Assembly (NCBI RefSeq): GCF_031157255.1
Contig: NZ_JAVIFX010000010.1
Location: 159,777 to 223,776 of the forward strand
DNA length: 64,000 nt
Reading direction: 5' to 3'
Source of the DNA: Bradyrhizobium sp. LHD-71
GTDB taxonomy: Bacteria; Pseudomonadota; Alphaproteobacteria; Rhizobiales; Xanthobacteraceae
The first letter of the stretch is position 1. Every line of letters starts with the position of its first letter. The notes under the pieces were generated by a model. It did not search any database. It worked only from the letters and a program-made list of their open reading frames with translations, and was not told the origin of the DNA. Positions 35,202 to 44,078 of this stretch are shown here, piece by piece. The position numbers and the translations under genes were made by a program.

Positions 35202-36020
35202 TCAGGCCGGCAGACGTCCGGCCGCGTCCCGCATAAGCGAGCCGATGATGCCGGCGGTTTTGCCAGGCTTGTCCCAGTGGACCGCGTGACCGGTGTCCTC
35301 AAGCACGTGCAGCGTTGCGTGCGGCACGCCTGACAGCAGTGTGTCCTGCTCGCTGCGTGGCACGAATACGTCCTGGTCGCCCCAGATCAGCCGGGCAGGA
35401 GCCTTGATCCGAGTGAAGGTCGCCGGCAGATCCGACGTGATGAACGCTTCGGTGAGGCTGCGCCACGCCGACGAAGGTAACGCCTGGCTGTCGGAGACGA
35501 CCAAGTCAATGAAGTCGTCGTCAATCATCCTGACAGTGGTGCTGACCTGAAACGCATGTGCGAAAGCAGGATCGATCGGATCGCTGAGATCCTGCACGTC
35601 TTTGCGAAGCGCGATCACGGCGACGTTGGTACGGAGGTCCGCAAATGCGCCGAGCAGGGCGAGGGCTGCAACCCGGTCAGGATATGCGGCGGCGAACATC
35701 ATCGCGACCGCCGCACCCATGGAGTGACCGGCGACGACAGCGCGATCGATGTGCATGGCGTCCAGAAACGCTCTCGCGTCCTCAGTCAGCGCGTCGAGGC
35801 TGTAGCCGGTGCGCGGCTTGGCTGATTGGCCATGCCCGCGCTGGCTGAAGGCGAGCGCCCGCACGTCCTGTGGCAGGTGCGGCAACAGTGGCAGGAACGA
35901 ATGCCAGCTGTCGGACAGGCCATGCAGCAGCAACAGTGGCGCTCCAGTCGCCGCGCCGTGCTCGATGAACTCGACGGTCACGCCGGTTGGCAGCTTCGTC
36001 GACTTGATTTGCGGGATCAT
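35202..36020 (-). CDS. Alpha/beta hydrolase
   Basis: 272 aa, no signal peptide. The oxyanion/nucleophile elbow is GHSMGAA with Ser100, the acid is in WGDQDVFVP (about Asp217), and the histidine is in DTGHAVHWD (about His245). HGLSDSWHSFLPLLPHL near residue 33 is a typical HG-containing oxyanion loop. It is transcribed after a palindromic repeat. No specific substrate is suggested by the neighbours. Confidence 0.92.
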   Translation of the reverse strand: MIPQIKSTKLPTGVTVEFIEHGAATGAPLLLLHGLSDSWHSFLPLLPHLPQDVRALAFSQRGHGQSAKPRTGYSLDALTEDARAFLDAMHIDRAVVAGHSMGAAVAMMFAAAYPDRVAALALLGAFADLRTNVAVIALRKDVQDLSDPIDPAFAHAFQVSTTVRMIDDDFIDLVVSDSQALPSSAWRSLTEAFITSDLPATFTRIKAPARLIWGDQDVFVPRSEQDTLLSGVPHATLHVLEDTGHAVHWDKPGKTAGIIGSLMRDAAGRLPA

Positions 36021-36038
36021 CAGTTATTCCTTTTGCTC

Positions 36039-36126
36039 GTCATTGCGAGGAGCGAAGCGACGAAGCAATCCAGCGCAGTACTCGCGGTAGATTCAGACTG
36101 GATTGCTTCGCTTCGCTCGCAATGAC
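36039..36126. repeat. Palindromic repeat, family 1, second copy
   Basis: GTCATTGCGAGGAGCGAAGCGACGAAGCAATCCAG at one end and its inverted counterpart CTGGATTGCTTCGCTTCGCTCGCAATGAC at the other, as in 6646-6734. It occupies the spacer between the alpha/beta hydrolase gene and the TPR gene. Confidence 0.9.
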
Positions 36127-36133
36127 GCCTATG

Positions 36134-37459
36134 TCAGGCGGCCACCAGCTTGCGGGCGCGCTCGGCGAGGTTGCGTGCCCATGGGCTTTCCGGCTTGTGC
36201 GCGACGCGTTCGCTCGCGAAGGCTTCCGCTGTCGGCTTCAGTCCGGCACGCAATGCAGCATGCAGCACGGTGAGCGAGAGAATGTCGCGCTGGGCATGCG
36301 ACCCGCCGAAGCGCTGGGCGATGCCGCGCACGGCGGCAATCTTCTCCACGGTCTCGGCGAAGCGACCCATGTCGAAGGCGAGGAATGCTTCGCAGAGCGG
36401 GATACCGACGGCCCGCGACATGTAGGCGTTGTCGTCCGTCTTCATCGCGGCACAGCGCATCGCCGTCAGCACGCGCTCTGCGTCCTTGCGGCGCCCGGCG
36501 CCGAGGAACGCCATGATCGCATGCAGATCGTTGAAGGCGTAATGGCCGTCTTCGATGCGGCTTTCCCAGCAGGCGGCGAGCTTGGCGAACCGGTTGCCTG
36601 TGCCCACGCCCTCCAGATGCAGCCGCCAGAGCAGGGCGGACGCGTCGATGCATTCGAGGATCGCGGTTGCGTCGGCGTTCGGACGCACCTTGGTGTCGTA
36701 CATCGTGATCGCCGATTTGGCGTCGCCGCGGTCAAGATGCAGCAGTGCGAGATGCCACCAGTTGTGGAACGCAAACCCGTTTTCCGGCGACCAGTCCTGC
36801 GCGCTGTCGCGCAGCCACGGCACGCCACGTTCGACATCGCCGCGCATCTCGTGCACGTGTGCGACCGCATGGATCGCCCAGGCATCGCGCGGATCGAGCG
36901 ACACCGCCTCGGTGCCGAGCGCTTCGGCCCTCGCGTAGTCGCCGCACTCTTCGAGTCCGAAGGCGGCCATGCCGAGCAGGGCATGATAGCCGTCGTCATC
37001 GCGCTTGAAGGCGCGCAGCGCCTGCAGCGGCCCGTCGCGCAGCTCCTGCTGCCGGCCGGTGAAGAAGCAGCCGACATGGGCGGTTTGCACAGCGAACAGG
37101 TCGGTGGGATTGTTTTGGGCGATGCGCGCATATTTCGACACGCTGTCGTCCATGTGACCGCGCGCCCAGGCCTGGGCGGCCGCAAGATGCGCGCGCTCGC
37201 GCTCGTTGCCGGGTAATGCCTGACCGGCCTTCAATGAGCGGTCGATCTCGCCGAGATAAGCCTTGTCGGTCTGTTGCACGAGCACGCCGGCGCGCGCCGC
37301 CCAGGCCATCGTGAAGTTCGGGTCCTCTTCAAGCGCGGCGTCGAGCGCGGCGATCGGATCACCGCGATAGAGACGGATGAGCTCGAGCGCAGCGTTGTAT
37401 TTGTCGATGGCTCCTTGCGAACGCGTAGAAACCGGATTGCCATAGCGATCCTGCAACAT
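36134..37459 (-). CDS. Tetratricopeptide repeat protein 38-like protein
   Basis: 441 aa, built of alpha-helical repeats of about 34 residues (for example around HALLGMAAFGLEECGDYARAEALGTEAVSLDPRDAWAIHAVAHVHEMRG). The arrangement and the HNWWHLALLHLDRGD segment match the TTC38 family, of unknown biochemical role in bacteria. It is cytoplasmic. Neighbours are unrelated enzymes and repeats, giving no functional hint. Confidence 0.85.
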   Translation of the reverse strand: MLQDRYGNPVSTRSQGAIDKYNAALELIRLYRGDPIAALDAALEEDPNFTMAWAARAGVLVQQTDKAYLGEIDRSLKAGQALPGNERERAHLAAAQAWARGHMDDSVSKYARIAQNNPTDLFAVQTAHVGCFFTGRQQELRDGPLQALRAFKRDDDGYHALLGMAAFGLEECGDYARAEALGTEAVSLDPRDAWAIHAVAHVHEMRGDVERGVPWLRDSAQDWSPENGFAFHNWWHLALLHLDRGDAKSAITMYDTKVRPNADATAILECIDASALLWRLHLEGVGTGNRFAKLAACWESRIEDGHYAFNDLHAIMAFLGAGRRKDAERVLTAMRCAAMKTDDNAYMSRAVGIPLCEAFLAFDMGRFAETVEKIAAVRGIAQRFGGSHAQRDILSLTVLHAALRAGLKPTAEAFASERVAHKPESPWARNLAERARKLVAA

Positions 37460-37828
37460 GGAGGATGTCCTTCCGAATGGCAGCGCGGCTCCGGTTTGAG
37501 AGCTTTTGCGCGCTGCAGCAGTCCCATGTGCGTTAGGCAGCGCGCGTGGTTTCAGGTTCAGCTTGCGGGTAAGAATTTAGGCAAGTGAAAGCAGCGCCTT
37601 AGGTGAGGTCGGACGATCCGCAATGACATGCAGACGGGCGAGCAAGTCCGCTCACGTCATTGCGAGCCATAGCCGTTCGTAAGAACGGCGTCGCTTCGCT
37701 CGCCTATGGCGAAGCAATCCAGTCTAAGATTGCGGCAAATGCTGCGCTGGATTGCTTCGTCGCTTCGCTCCTCGCAATGACGGGGAGCTTCGCTTGGTTC
37801 GTAATAGATGCTCTCTCTGCCGGGCGTA
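37460..37828. other. Intergenic region with a composite repeat
   Basis: About 370 bases between the TPR gene start and the crotonase gene stop. The middle is occupied by the composite repeat at 37656-37781. I see no further gene or motif. Confidence 0.5.
37656..37781. repeat. Composite palindromic repeat: family 2 nested in family 1
   Basis: The outer ends are GTCATTGCGAG and CTCGCAATGAC as in family 1. Between the outer left arm and CGAAGCAATCC is inserted a roughly 44-base palindrome from CCATAGCCGTTCGTAAGAACGG to GCTCGCCTATGG, the same core as the family 2 elements at 2901 and 58094. This shows one repeat family inserted into another. Confidence 0.85.
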
Positions 37829-38680
37829 TCACTCCGCCGCAGCAGGCTTTCGCACCGACGGATGCAGGCCTGCCGGATCGACGACCATGCCGAACTCCTG
37901 AAGATTGTGAGCGTGGCAGAGCTGATGCAGCGCGAACGCATGCTCGATCGTTGCCTGTTGGCCGGAGACGTCCATCGCGCGGTTGACGGCTTCCTTGGTC
38001 AGCTTCAGCGCAAACGATGGTTTTGAGGCGATCCGCGACGCCAGGTCGAGGACGAACCCCTGCAGCTCCTTGCGCGGCACGACGTGGTTCACCATGCCGA
38101 GCCGGTGCGCCTCCTGCGCGGTCCAGCGGTCGGCGGTGAACAGGAATTCCTTGGCCTTGCGCGGGCCCAGTTCGAACGGATGCACGAACCATTCGACGCC
38201 ACAGGCGCCCATGGTGACGACCGGATCGCAAAATTCCGCATCGTCGCTCGCGACGATCAGGTCGCAGGCCCAGGCAAGCATCAGCCCGCCGGCGATGCAG
38301 CGGCCCTGCACCTCGGCGATGGTCGGCTTGGCGAGGTTGCGCCAGCGGCGGGTGATTTGCAGGTAGATCTCCTGCTCGCGAGCGAAGCGGCCATGCGCAT
38401 TCGGCTCGTTGAAGCCGCCCCACCAGCTCACGGGCGGGAAGTCGACGCCGGCCCTGGTCTTGCCGCTCGCCCGCAAGTCATGGCCGGCCGAAAAATGCGG
38501 ATCTGCGCCTGCCAGTACGATCACCTTGATCACATCGTCCTGCACGGCACGGTCAAACGCGGCGTTCAGGTCGTAGGTCATCTGCAGGTTCTGCGCGTTG
38601 CGCGCGTCCGGCCTGTTCATGACGATCCGTGCCACATTTGGCGCGGGCTGCTGATAGATGATGGTTTCGTATTCGGCCAC
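37829..38680 (-). CDS. Enoyl-CoA hydratase/isomerase family protein (crotonase)
   Basis: 283 aa from a GTG at 38680 preceded by GGGAGG; the frame is open to 38764 but the added residues are not conserved. The crotonase core is visible in VIVLAGADPHFSAGHDL (oxyanion hole) and GRCIAGGLMLAWACDLIVASDDAEFCDPVV. It is slightly longer than a plain enoyl-CoA hydratase. The exact reaction is not readable; both hydratase and dehalogenase-like or decarboxylase activities exist in the family. Confidence 0.88.
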   Translation of the reverse strand: MAEYETIIYQQPAPNVARIVMNRPDARNAQNLQMTYDLNAAFDRAVQDDVIKVIVLAGADPHFSAGHDLRASGKTRAGVDFPPVSWWGGFNEPNAHGRFAREQEIYLQITRRWRNLAKPTIAEVQGRCIAGGLMLAWACDLIVASDDAEFCDPVVTMGACGVEWFVHPFELGPRKAKEFLFTADRWTAQEAHRLGMVNHVVPRKELQGFVLDLASRIASKPSFALKLTKEAVNRAMDVSGQQATIEHAFALHQLCHAHNLQEFGMVVDPAGLHPSVRKPAAAE

Positions 38681-38781
38681 GGCGCTGCCTCCCTTTGTTG
38701 TTTTGCTGTAGTCTGCCGCCAAGTGGTCTGTTCGGCAATCGGTCGGATGACGTGTGCGGTGCATAAACGGGGGAAGATGGA

Positions 38782-39690
38782 ATGCGGGCGGTTTTTGTCG
38801 ATGGCGATGCAGCCTCTGGCCGGATCTTCGAGCGGTTGAAGAGGCCGGGGGATCCAGTGGTGCATGTCCACCTCGACCCGGACGTGCCGCCGCCGACGCT
38901 GCCGGATGTCCTCGGCGGGGCCGAGATCGCTATCATCGATCACACTTATCTGCCGACTGATATCGCAAAACGCTGCGCGGGATTGAAGCATGTGGTGTTC
39001 CTCGGAACTGGCGCACGCAGCTACATGAGCCCTGAGGAGCTTGCTGAGCTTGGCGTCGCCGTTCACACCATCAAGGGCTATGGCGACACCGCGGTCGCCG
39101 AATGCGCGATGGCGCTGATGTGGGAGTCCGCGCGCGGCATCGCCCGCATGGACCGGGAGATGCGCAAGGGGGCGTGGCTGCGCACCGAAAGCATGCAGCT
39201 GACTGGCAAGACGCTCGGCCTGATCGGCTTCGGCGGGATCGCCGCCGAAGTGGCGCGAATGGCGTCCGGCATCGGCATGCGGGTGATCGCCTGGAACCGG
39301 ACACCGAAGGCCGGTGACAATATTGCGTTCGTCGATATCGACACGCTTCTGAAGGAAAGCGATGTCGTATCCATGCATCTTCTACTGAACGACGAGACGC
39401 GCGGCTTCCTCTCGCGGGAACGGATCGGCGCGATGAAAAAGGGGGCAATCCTTGTCAACACCGCGCGCGCCGCCCTGGTCGACGAAGCGGCGATGATCGA
39501 CGCATTGAACTCAGGCCAACTGCGTCACGCCGGCCTCGATGTGTTCATGGTAGAGCCGCTACCCGACGGTCATGTGCTCAAAACCATGGCGAACGTGACG
39601 TTGTCGGCGCATTCAGCGTTTCGTACGCCGGAAGCCAGCGACAATCTGATCGCCGCCGCGCTGGAGCATTGTCGCAGGATTGCGGGGTAG
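38782..39690 (+). CDS. D-isomer specific 2-hydroxyacid dehydrogenase
   Basis: 302 aa. The NAD-binding GFGGIAAEVARM (149-160) is present, and the catalytic triad is Arg229 (NTARAALVD), Glu258 (FMVEPLP) and His277 (LSAHSAF). It would reduce or oxidise a 2-keto/2-hydroxyacid. It is divergent from the crotonase gene, with 101 bases between their starts, so the two may be co-regulated. A palindromic repeat follows directly after its stop. Confidence 0.9.
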   Translation: MRAVFVDGDAASGRIFERLKRPGDPVVHVHLDPDVPPPTLPDVLGGAEIAIIDHTYLPTDIAKRCAGLKHVVFLGTGARSYMSPEELAELGVAVHTIKGYGDTAVAECAMALMWESARGIARMDREMRKGAWLRTESMQLTGKTLGLIGFGGIAAEVARMASGIGMRVIAWNRTPKAGDNIAFVDIDTLLKESDVVSMHLLLNDETRGFLSRERIGAMKKGAILVNTARAALVDEAAMIDALNSGQLRHAGLDVFMVEPLPDGHVLKTMANVTLSAHSAFRTPEASDNLIAAALEHCRRIAG

Positions 39691-39692
39691 CC

Positions 39693-39744
39693 GTCATTTG
39701 CGAGCGAAGCGACGTGTTCTTCGAACGGCTATGCCTCGCAATGA
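39693..39744. repeat. Short palindromic repeat (hybrid of families 1 and 2)
   Basis: Family 1-like end (GTCATTTGCGAGCGAAGCGACG) and TTCTTCGAACGGC of family 2, closing with CTCGCAATGA. It fills the spacer between the dehydrogenase gene and the convergent Old Yellow Enzyme gene. Too short to be a full copy. Confidence 0.7.
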
Positions 39745-39746
39745 GA

Positions 39747-40853
39747 TTACGCAAACTCCTTCATGGCTTCAGGCGAGAACGGCTGCAGCTCGTTGGTGCG
39801 GTCGTCGCGGACCTTGGCGGTCCAGTTCGGATCGCTGATCAGGGCGCGGCCGACCGCGACCAGGTCGAACTCCTCGCGTTCGAGCCGGGCTTCGAGTTCG
39901 CCGAGATCGCTCACCTCAGACTGGTCGCCTGGATTGCGCAGCGAGTGGACGAAATCGACGCCCTTCAGGCCGACCGAACCCACAGTGATCGCGGGCAGGC
40001 CGGTGATCTTCTTGGTCCAGCCGGCGAGATTGAGGTTTGAGCCTTCGAATTCCGGCTCCCAGAAGCGGCGTGTCGAGGCATGGTAGATGTCCACGCCGGC
40101 CTCCGTCAGCGGCGCAAGGAACGCTTCGAGTTCCTTCGGGGTCAGTGCGAGCTTGGCCGCATAATCCTGCTGCTTCCACTGCGAGAAGCGCTGGATGATC
40201 ACATAGTCCGCGCCCACGCGCTTGCGCACCGCCTTGACGATCTCTGCGGCGAAACGCGTGCGGCGGACGAGATCGCCACCCCAGGCGTCGGTGCGCCTGT
40301 TTGCGCCTTCCCAGAAGAACTGATCAATCAGGTAGCCGTGCGCGCCGTGAAGCTCGACGCAATCGAAGCCGATTTTCTTCGACGCGGCGGCCGCCTTTGC
40401 AAACGCTTCGATGGTGTCGGCGATATCTTCATCCGTCATCGGCTCGCCGACCGCCTTGCCCGTACCGGAGAGACCGGACGGACCGTCGGATTTCCCGTCG
40501 GGATGCGGTCCGGTGCCCGGCTTGCGCACCATGCCCTGGTGCCAGAGCTGGGGAGCGATCTTGCCCCCGGCGGCATGCACCTCATCGACCACGCGTTTCC
40601 AGCCTTCGAGGCTGGCGGACTCATGGAAATTGGGAATGCTCGGACTGTTCGACGCACCGGGCCGGTCCACCGTCGTGCCCTCGGTAACGATCAGGCCAAC
40701 GCCGCCTTCGGCGCGCCGGCGGTAGTAGGCTGCGACGTCGGTGCCCGGCACGCCCTTCGGGCTGCGCGAGCGGGTCATCGGTGCCATCACCACGCGGTTG
40801 GCGAGCGACAAAGACTTATAGCTGAAGGGCTGGAACAGCGGCTTGGCGGACAT
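39747..40853 (-). CDS. Alkene reductase (Old Yellow Enzyme family)
   Basis: 368 aa from the ATG at 40853, with GGAG upstream; a TTG 18 bases earlier is less likely. FMN-binding and active-site motifs are visible: FSYKSLSLANRVVMAPMTRSRS, LWHQG, and ELHGAHGYLIDQFF, where the histidine and the neighbouring residue bind the substrate. It reduces the double bond of alpha,beta-unsaturated carbonyls with NAD(P)H. It converges with the D-2-hydroxyacid dehydrogenase gene. Confidence 0.92.
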   Translation of the reverse strand: MSAKPLFQPFSYKSLSLANRVVMAPMTRSRSPKGVPGTDVAAYYRRRAEGGVGLIVTEGTTVDRPGASNSPSIPNFHESASLEGWKRVVDEVHAAGGKIAPQLWHQGMVRKPGTGPHPDGKSDGPSGLSGTGKAVGEPMTDEDIADTIEAFAKAAAASKKIGFDCVELHGAHGYLIDQFFWEGANRRTDAWGGDLVRRTRFAAEIVKAVRKRVGADYVIIQRFSQWKQQDYAAKLALTPKELEAFLAPLTEAGVDIYHASTRRFWEPEFEGSNLNLAGWTKKITGLPAITVGSVGLKGVDFVHSLRNPGDQSEVSDLGELEARLEREEFDLVAVGRALISDPNWTAKVRDDRTNELQPFSPEAMKEFA

Positions 40854-41040
40854 TGCGGCGTGATCTCCCAATTACTTGTGGTCGCATCTGCTTGCGGAAG
40901 GCCGGTATCCACCCGGAAATACTCCAGAGACGCGCGTCGGATTGCTTTAATCGCGATCAGACGGCATGGTCAAACAACCAGCCGCGCGAGCCCATTGCGG
41001 AAACTGCGGGCGGCACAAGAACAAGATCTGGAGGACGACC

Positions 41041-42663
41041 ATGGCGGGACGAGACGGGGCGGTCGACACGGGTGAGTTCGACTACATCATTGTCGGCGCA
41101 GGCTCTGCCGGCTGCGTGCTCGCCAACCGCCTGACCGCCGACGGCAAGCATTCGGTGCTGCTGCTGGAAGCAGGTCCGCGTGACCGCAATATCTGGATTC
41201 ACATCCCGATCGGCTATGCACGGCTGTTCAAGAATCCCAAGGTCAACTGGATGTACCAGACCGAGCCGGAGCCGGGACTCGACGGCCGGCAGGTGTTTCA
41301 GCCGCGCGGCAAGGTGCTCGGCGGGTCGAGCTCCATCAACGGCCTGGTCTATATCCGCGGTCAGCATGCGGACTACGATCGCTGGCAGCAGCTCGGCAAT
41401 GTCGGCTGGGGCTATGACGACATCCTGCCGTATTTCAAGCGCGCGGAGAACCAGCAGCGGGGTGAGGACGAATATCACGGCGTCGGCGGACCTCTGCATG
41501 TGTCCAACTCCCGCATCAACGATCCGCTGAGCGATGCATTCATCACGGCGGCGACGCAGGTCGGCATTCCGGCAAACAACGATTTCAACGGCGCGAGCCA
41601 GGAGGGGGCCGGCTACTACCAGACCACGACGCGCAACGGCCGCCGAGGCTCGACGGCGCGCACGTATCTGCGCGCCGCGCGCGAGCGGCGAAATTTGAAG
41701 ATCGAGACCAATGCATTGGCGCAGCGTGTGCTGTTCGACGGCAAGCGCGCATCCGGCGTCGCATATCGCCAGAACGGCGCCCTGAAGTCGGCAAGGGCGC
41801 GCAAGGAAGTGCTGGTTTCGAGCGGCGCCTACAATTCGCCGCAGCTTCTGCAGCTTTCCGGAGTAGGGTCGGGCGAGCTCTTGCGCCAGCATGGCATCGA
41901 TGTGGTGCACGATGCGCCCGGCGTCGGCGCGAGCCTGCAGGATCACCTGCAGGTCCGCATCGTCACACGCTGCTCGCGGGCGATTACCATCAATGACGAT
42001 GTCATGAGCCTTCGCCGCAAGGCGATGATGGCGATGCGCTACGCGTTCCTTCGCAAGGGGCCGCTGACGATCGCCGCCGCCTCCGCCGGCGCGTTCTTCA
42101 AGACACATCCGCGGCTGTCAACGCCGGACGTGCAGATTCATTTCATTCCGTTCTCGACCGACAAGATGGGCGAGAATCTGCACACGTTCTCCGGCTTCAC
42201 CGCGCATGTGTGCCAGTTGCGCCCCGAGAGCCGGGGATCCGTAAAGATCAAAAGCGCGGACCCCGAGGTCGCGCCGGAAATCCGCATCAACTATCTCTCG
42301 ACCGACACCGACCGGACCACCAATGTCGAGGGACTGAAGATCCTGCGCAAGATCCTGGCGGCGCCTGCGATGAAGCCGTTCTGCGCGGGCGAGGAGGAGC
42401 CGGGACCACAGGTTACGAGCGATGCGGATCTTCTCGCCTATGCCCGCCAGCGCTCGAGCACGGTCTTTCATCCGACGTCGACCTGCCGGATGGGCAATGA
42501 TCCGCTGGCGGTGGTCGATCAGCAGCTGCGAGTGCGCGGCATCGACGGCCTTCGCGTGGTCGACGGATCGATCATGCCGGATCTCGTGTCCGGCAACACC
42601 AACGCGCCGATCGTCGCGATCGCCGAAAAGGCGAGCGACATGATTCTCGCTGACGCCAAGTGA
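41041..42663 (+). CDS. GMC family oxidoreductase (choline/alcohol dehydrogenase-like)
   Basis: 540 aa from the ATG at 41041, preceded by GGAGGACGACC; the longer frame adds a non-conserved leader. The FAD-binding start DYIIVGAGSAGCVLANRL, the GKVLGGSSSINGL signature and the C-terminal FHPTSTCRMG and DGSIMPDLVSGNTNAPIVAIAEKASDMI blocks are typical of GMC alcohol or choline dehydrogenases. No signal peptide. The substrate is not readable, but an alcohol is likely. It is followed by an MFS transporter. Confidence 0.92.
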   Translation: MAGRDGAVDTGEFDYIIVGAGSAGCVLANRLTADGKHSVLLLEAGPRDRNIWIHIPIGYARLFKNPKVNWMYQTEPEPGLDGRQVFQPRGKVLGGSSSINGLVYIRGQHADYDRWQQLGNVGWGYDDILPYFKRAENQQRGEDEYHGVGGPLHVSNSRINDPLSDAFITAATQVGIPANNDFNGASQEGAGYYQTTTRNGRRGSTARTYLRAARERRNLKIETNALAQRVLFDGKRASGVAYRQNGALKSARARKEVLVSSGAYNSPQLLQLSGVGSGELLRQHGIDVVHDAPGVGASLQDHLQVRIVTRCSRAITINDDVMSLRRKAMMAMRYAFLRKGPLTIAAASAGAFFKTHPRLSTPDVQIHFIPFSTDKMGENLHTFSGFTAHVCQLRPESRGSVKIKSADPEVAPEIRINYLSTDTDRTTNVEGLKILRKILAAPAMKPFCAGEEEPGPQVTSDADLLAYARQRSSTVFHPTSTCRMGNDPLAVVDQQLRVRGIDGLRVVDGSIMPDLVSGNTNAPIVAIAEKASDMILADAK

Positions 42664-42805
42664 TTTGCGAGCAGACGAGCCATGTGCGCGTTTGAACGTT
42701 GCCACGCACGGACAGGGGTGGTCGGAGCCATAGTCAGGCGCTAAGACAATTCAAAGGGAAGAAGCCAAGGAAGGGTCGGCGCGCGATGAATCGCGGCCTG
42801 AAGAG

Positions 42806-44065
42806 TTGACTGCGCCTGCGCGGAATTCCGCGCTCGCTCCGTTTCGGGTTCGCAGCTACCGCTTCCAGTGGCCGGCGGACGTGCTCACATCCTGGGCCTT
42901 CGAGATGGAGTTCCTGATCCTCGGCTGGTACATCCTGGTCGAGACCGGCTCGGTCGTCGTCCTTACCTTTTTCGGCTCGCTGATGTATCTCGGCACGCTG
43001 GTGGCGCCGATGTTTGGCGTATTCGGCGACCGTATCGGCCACCGCAATCTGCTTGCGGGCATGCGTGCCGCCTATGCCGTGCTGGCGACGACGATGTTGG
43101 TGCTGGCGCTGACGGGGCTGCTCAACCCGGTCTACGTGTTCATTCTTGCGGCGATCTTCGGGGTCATCCGGCCGTCTGATCTCGGCGTACGCGGCGCGCT
43201 GGTGGCGGCGACCATGCCGCATGAGTACCTTGTCAGCGCCATGAGTGTGTCCCGAACCACCATGGACTCTGCGCGCATCGCCGGAGCGCTGACCGGCGCC
43301 GGCATGTTCGCAACGCTCGGCATGGGGCCGGCCTATATCGCGATCGCCAGCCTCTACGTGCTCAGCACGATACTGACGCTCTGTATCTCTCCGGCTGCCG
43401 AAACCGCACCTCAGCGCGACACCGACAGCACGAGCGCGCGTCCGTCGCCCTGGCGCGATCTTTCGGAAGGGCTCGCCTATATCTGGAACACGCCGCGCAT
43501 GCAGGCGGCGATGTGGATCGCATTCCTGGTCAACCTGACGGCGTATCCTTTCACCGGCAACCTGCTGCCCTACATTGCCCGCAACGTTCATCAAACCGAC
43601 CAGACGGGCCTCGGTTACCTCTCCGCAAGCTTCGCCTTCGGCGCGCTCGCGGCCTCGATGATCTTGAGCAACATCGGCGGGGTGAGGCTTGCGCGGCTGA
43701 TGATCACGTCGACCGTGATCTGGTACGTGCTGCTGATTTTGTTCGCGCACATGCAGACGATGCCGGCCGCGATCGCCTGCCTGATGATGGCGGGATTTGC
43801 GCAGAGCTTCAGCATGATCACGCTGGCGGTGATCCTGCTGCGCACCGCCGGCGAACGCTTCCGCGGCCGGGTGATGGGCGTGCGCATGATGGCGATCTAC
43901 AGCCTGCCGATCGGGCTACTGATTGCGGGGCCGATGATCGAGCGGCTGGGGTTCGCGCCGACCGCAACTCTCTATGCGGCGGTCGGTCTCCTGTTCACGC
44001 TTTTCATCGCCGTGCGCTGGCGCGAGGACCTGTGGCGGCCGCTCGCGCCAGCGAATTCGATCTGA
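42806..44065 (+). CDS. MFS transporter with uncertain start
   Basis: 419 aa from a TTG at 42806. The body is a normal MFS protein with 12 membrane segments; VFGDRIGHRNLLAG near 68-81 is motif A. No ATG is available in frame upstream: an out-of-frame ATG at 42786, with GGAAGGG before it, gives only MNRGLKS before a stop. A one-base change near 42800 would join that ATG to the gene. Either the TTG is used or the start has been disrupted. It follows the GMC oxidoreductase and may carry its substrate. Confidence 0.82.
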   Translation: MTAPARNSALAPFRVRSYRFQWPADVLTSWAFEMEFLILGWYILVETGSVVVLTFFGSLMYLGTLVAPMFGVFGDRIGHRNLLAGMRAAYAVLATTMLVLALTGLLNPVYVFILAAIFGVIRPSDLGVRGALVAATMPHEYLVSAMSVSRTTMDSARIAGALTGAGMFATLGMGPAYIAIASLYVLSTILTLCISPAAETAPQRDTDSTSARPSPWRDLSEGLAYIWNTPRMQAAMWIAFLVNLTAYPFTGNLLPYIARNVHQTDQTGLGYLSASFAFGALAASMILSNIGGVRLARLMITSTVIWYVLLILFAHMQTMPAAIACLMMAGFAQSFSMITLAVILLRTAGERFRGRVMGVRMMAIYSLPIGLLIAGPMIERLGFAPTATLYAAVGLLFTLFIAVRWREDLWRPLAPANSI

Positions 44066-44078
44066 CGGTGTTCCGTCT

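Noticed and set aside
6646..37781. The dispersed palindromes as a CRISPR array
   Set aside because: The copies are single, far apart, and imperfect; there are no regularly spaced repeats and spacers, and no cas genes.
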